Program-made: the position numbers and the translations under genes
Assembly (NCBI RefSeq): GCF_030270585.1
Contig: NZ_BSYI01000001.1
Span: 186,001 to 250,000 of the forward strand
DNA from: Paralimibaculum aggregatum
GTDB taxonomy: Bacteria > Pseudomonadota > Alphaproteobacteria > Rhodobacterales > Rhodobacteraceae
Direction of reading: 5' to 3'
DNA length: 64,000 nt
Notes under the pieces: model-generated
Told to the model about the DNA's origin: nothing
Seen by the model: the letters and a program-made list of their open reading frames with translations, nothing else
Database searches by the model: none
Shown: positions 63,134-64,000 of the stretch, in pieces
Numbering within the stretch: position 1 is the first letter of the stretch
How the letters are laid out: each line of letters opens with the position of its first letter

Positions 63134-64000
63134 TCAGATCCCGGCCAGCTTGCCCTGCATGCCCCGGTCCGGCGCGGTGCCGCCGAGGGCGCGGGCGATC
63201 ACGGTGGCGTTGTGGTCGATCATGCCGAGATAGGTGCCCTCATAGGTGCCGGGCGTGCCCATCGCGTCGGAGAACAGCTCGCCGCCGATCACCACCTTGT
63301 GGCCGGCCGCCGAGGCGCCCTCGGCCAGCGCCCGGATGTTGCGGTCGGAGACCGAGCTCTCGACGAAGACCGCGCGGATGTCGCGCGCGACCAGCAGCTC
63401 GACGAGCTCGGCGATGCGCTTCAGGCCGGCCTCGGATTCGGTGGAGATGCCCTGGATGCCCACCACCTCGAAGTCGTAGGCCGCGCCGAAATAGTTGAAG
63501 GCGTCGTGCGAGGTCAGCAGCACCCGGTTGCCCTCGGGCACCGAGGCCAGAATCCGCCGGGTGTAGCGCGCCAGCCCGTCGAGCTCGGCCAGGTGGCGCT
63601 CGGCGCTGGCGCGGAAATCGGCCTCCGCATCGGGACGCGCGGCGATCAGCGCATCGCGCACCGCAACGACCACCCCGGCCCAGAGCTCCGGGTCCATCCA
63701 GACATGCGGGTCGAACTTGTCGGAGTAGCTGTCATGCCCGATCAGGCGGTCCTTCGGCAGCGCCTCCGCCACCGCGACGACATGGCCGTCCTCGGCAAGC
63801 TCGAGCAGGAACTCCTCCATCTGCGCCTCGAGATAGAGCCCGTGCCAGAGCACCAGGTCGGCATTGGCGAGCGCCACGATGTCGGTGCGGGTCTGGCGAT
63901 AGGAATGCGGATCGACCCCCGGCCCCATCAGCGCCTTCACCGTGACATGCGCGCCGCCGATCTCGCGCGCCGCATCGGCAATCATGCCGGTGGTCGCGAC
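63134..64000 (-). CDS. Mn/Zn-binding protein of the importer, N-terminus cut by window edge
   Basis: Cluster A-I solute-binding protein (TroA/ZnuA/MntC type), 288 residues visible, open to the right edge. Metal ligands: His in [12 protein letters not shown], His in FDPHVWMDP, Glu in [11 protein letters not shown], and an Asp near the C-terminus ([14 protein letters not shown]). It lacks the His-rich loop usual in zinc-specific proteins, which tilts toward manganese, as an inference. The signal peptide lies beyond the edge. First gene of the operon. Confidence 0.92.
   Translation of the reverse strand, partial: VATTGMIADAAREIGGAHVTVKALMGPGVDPHSYRQTRTDIVALANADLVLWHGLYLEAQMEEFLLELAEDGHVVAVAEALPKDRLIGHDSYSDKFDPHVWMDPELWAGVVVAVRDALIAARPDAEADFRASAERHLAELDGLARYTRRILASVPEGNRVLLTSHDAFNYFGAAYDFEVVGIQGISTESEAGLKRIAELVELLVARDIRAVFVESSVSDRNIRALAEGASAAGHKVVIGGELFSDAMGTPGTYEGTYLGMIDHNATVIARALGGTAPDRGMQGKLAGI

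Overview
The window is high-GC alphaproteobacterial chromosome, most probably from the Rhodobacterales (Rhodovulum/Rhodobacter/Paracoccus relatives). The evidence is gene order (rpoZ-rsh-DUF2062-pdxJ-lysE-acpS-lepB-rnc-era-DUF1491-recO), an Mcl1-type malyl-CoA lyase of the ethylmalonyl-CoA pathway, an alphaproteobacterial SOS box (GTTC-N7-GTTC), and a tRNA-His that lacks G-1 and has U72/A73. The species is an inference.

Layout. 1-9.4 kb: a partial unknown gene, a broken coiled-coil gene (968-1909), then ptsP, lysC, a HisA-like protein, a family-5 uracil-DNA glycosylase and a NYN nuclease on the minus strand, with folK diverging. 9.5-25.3 kb: housekeeping genes, mostly tightly or translationally coupled: stringent response, vitamin B6, acyl-carrier-protein activation, signal peptidase, RNase III, Era, RecO, MsbA-like exporter, IspH, RNase H, and a def-def-fmt cluster whose second deformylase has lost key residues. 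An inverted pair of G-quadruplex repeats brackets DUF1491-recO. 25.4-36.5 kb: SH3 protein, mcl1, pheA, a remarkable membrane-anchored cytochrome with two haem domains held apart by about 15 copies of a 14-residue acidic repeat, and a yejABEF peptide importer.

36.5-47.5 kb is an accessory, partly decayed zone: an ankyrin remnant, a homocysteine S-methyltransferase-like gene, a PepSY gene with no normal start codon, SOS-controlled mmcB, a dead IS256-family transposase, UDP-glucuronate decarboxylase, and long gene-poor stretches. It ends in a 1.19-kb AT-rich insert (46225-47413) bounded by an intact tRNA-His and a displaced tRNA-His 3' half. The insert carries two DnaA-box-like sites, two mutually exclusive hairpins, a YopX-like phage gene and two small genes, but no visible integrase.

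47.6-64 kb: DUF6324, a histidine-kinase-like protein without the phospho-acceptor histidine, an SHMT-like PLP enzyme coupled to a Mur ligase with a cysteine-rich tail, a divergent HxlR regulator/FAD oxidoreductase pair with a tandem palindromic operator, a BMP-type nucleoside/base importer beside a cytosine-deaminase-like enzyme, and a TroABCD-type Mn/Zn importer cut by the right edge.
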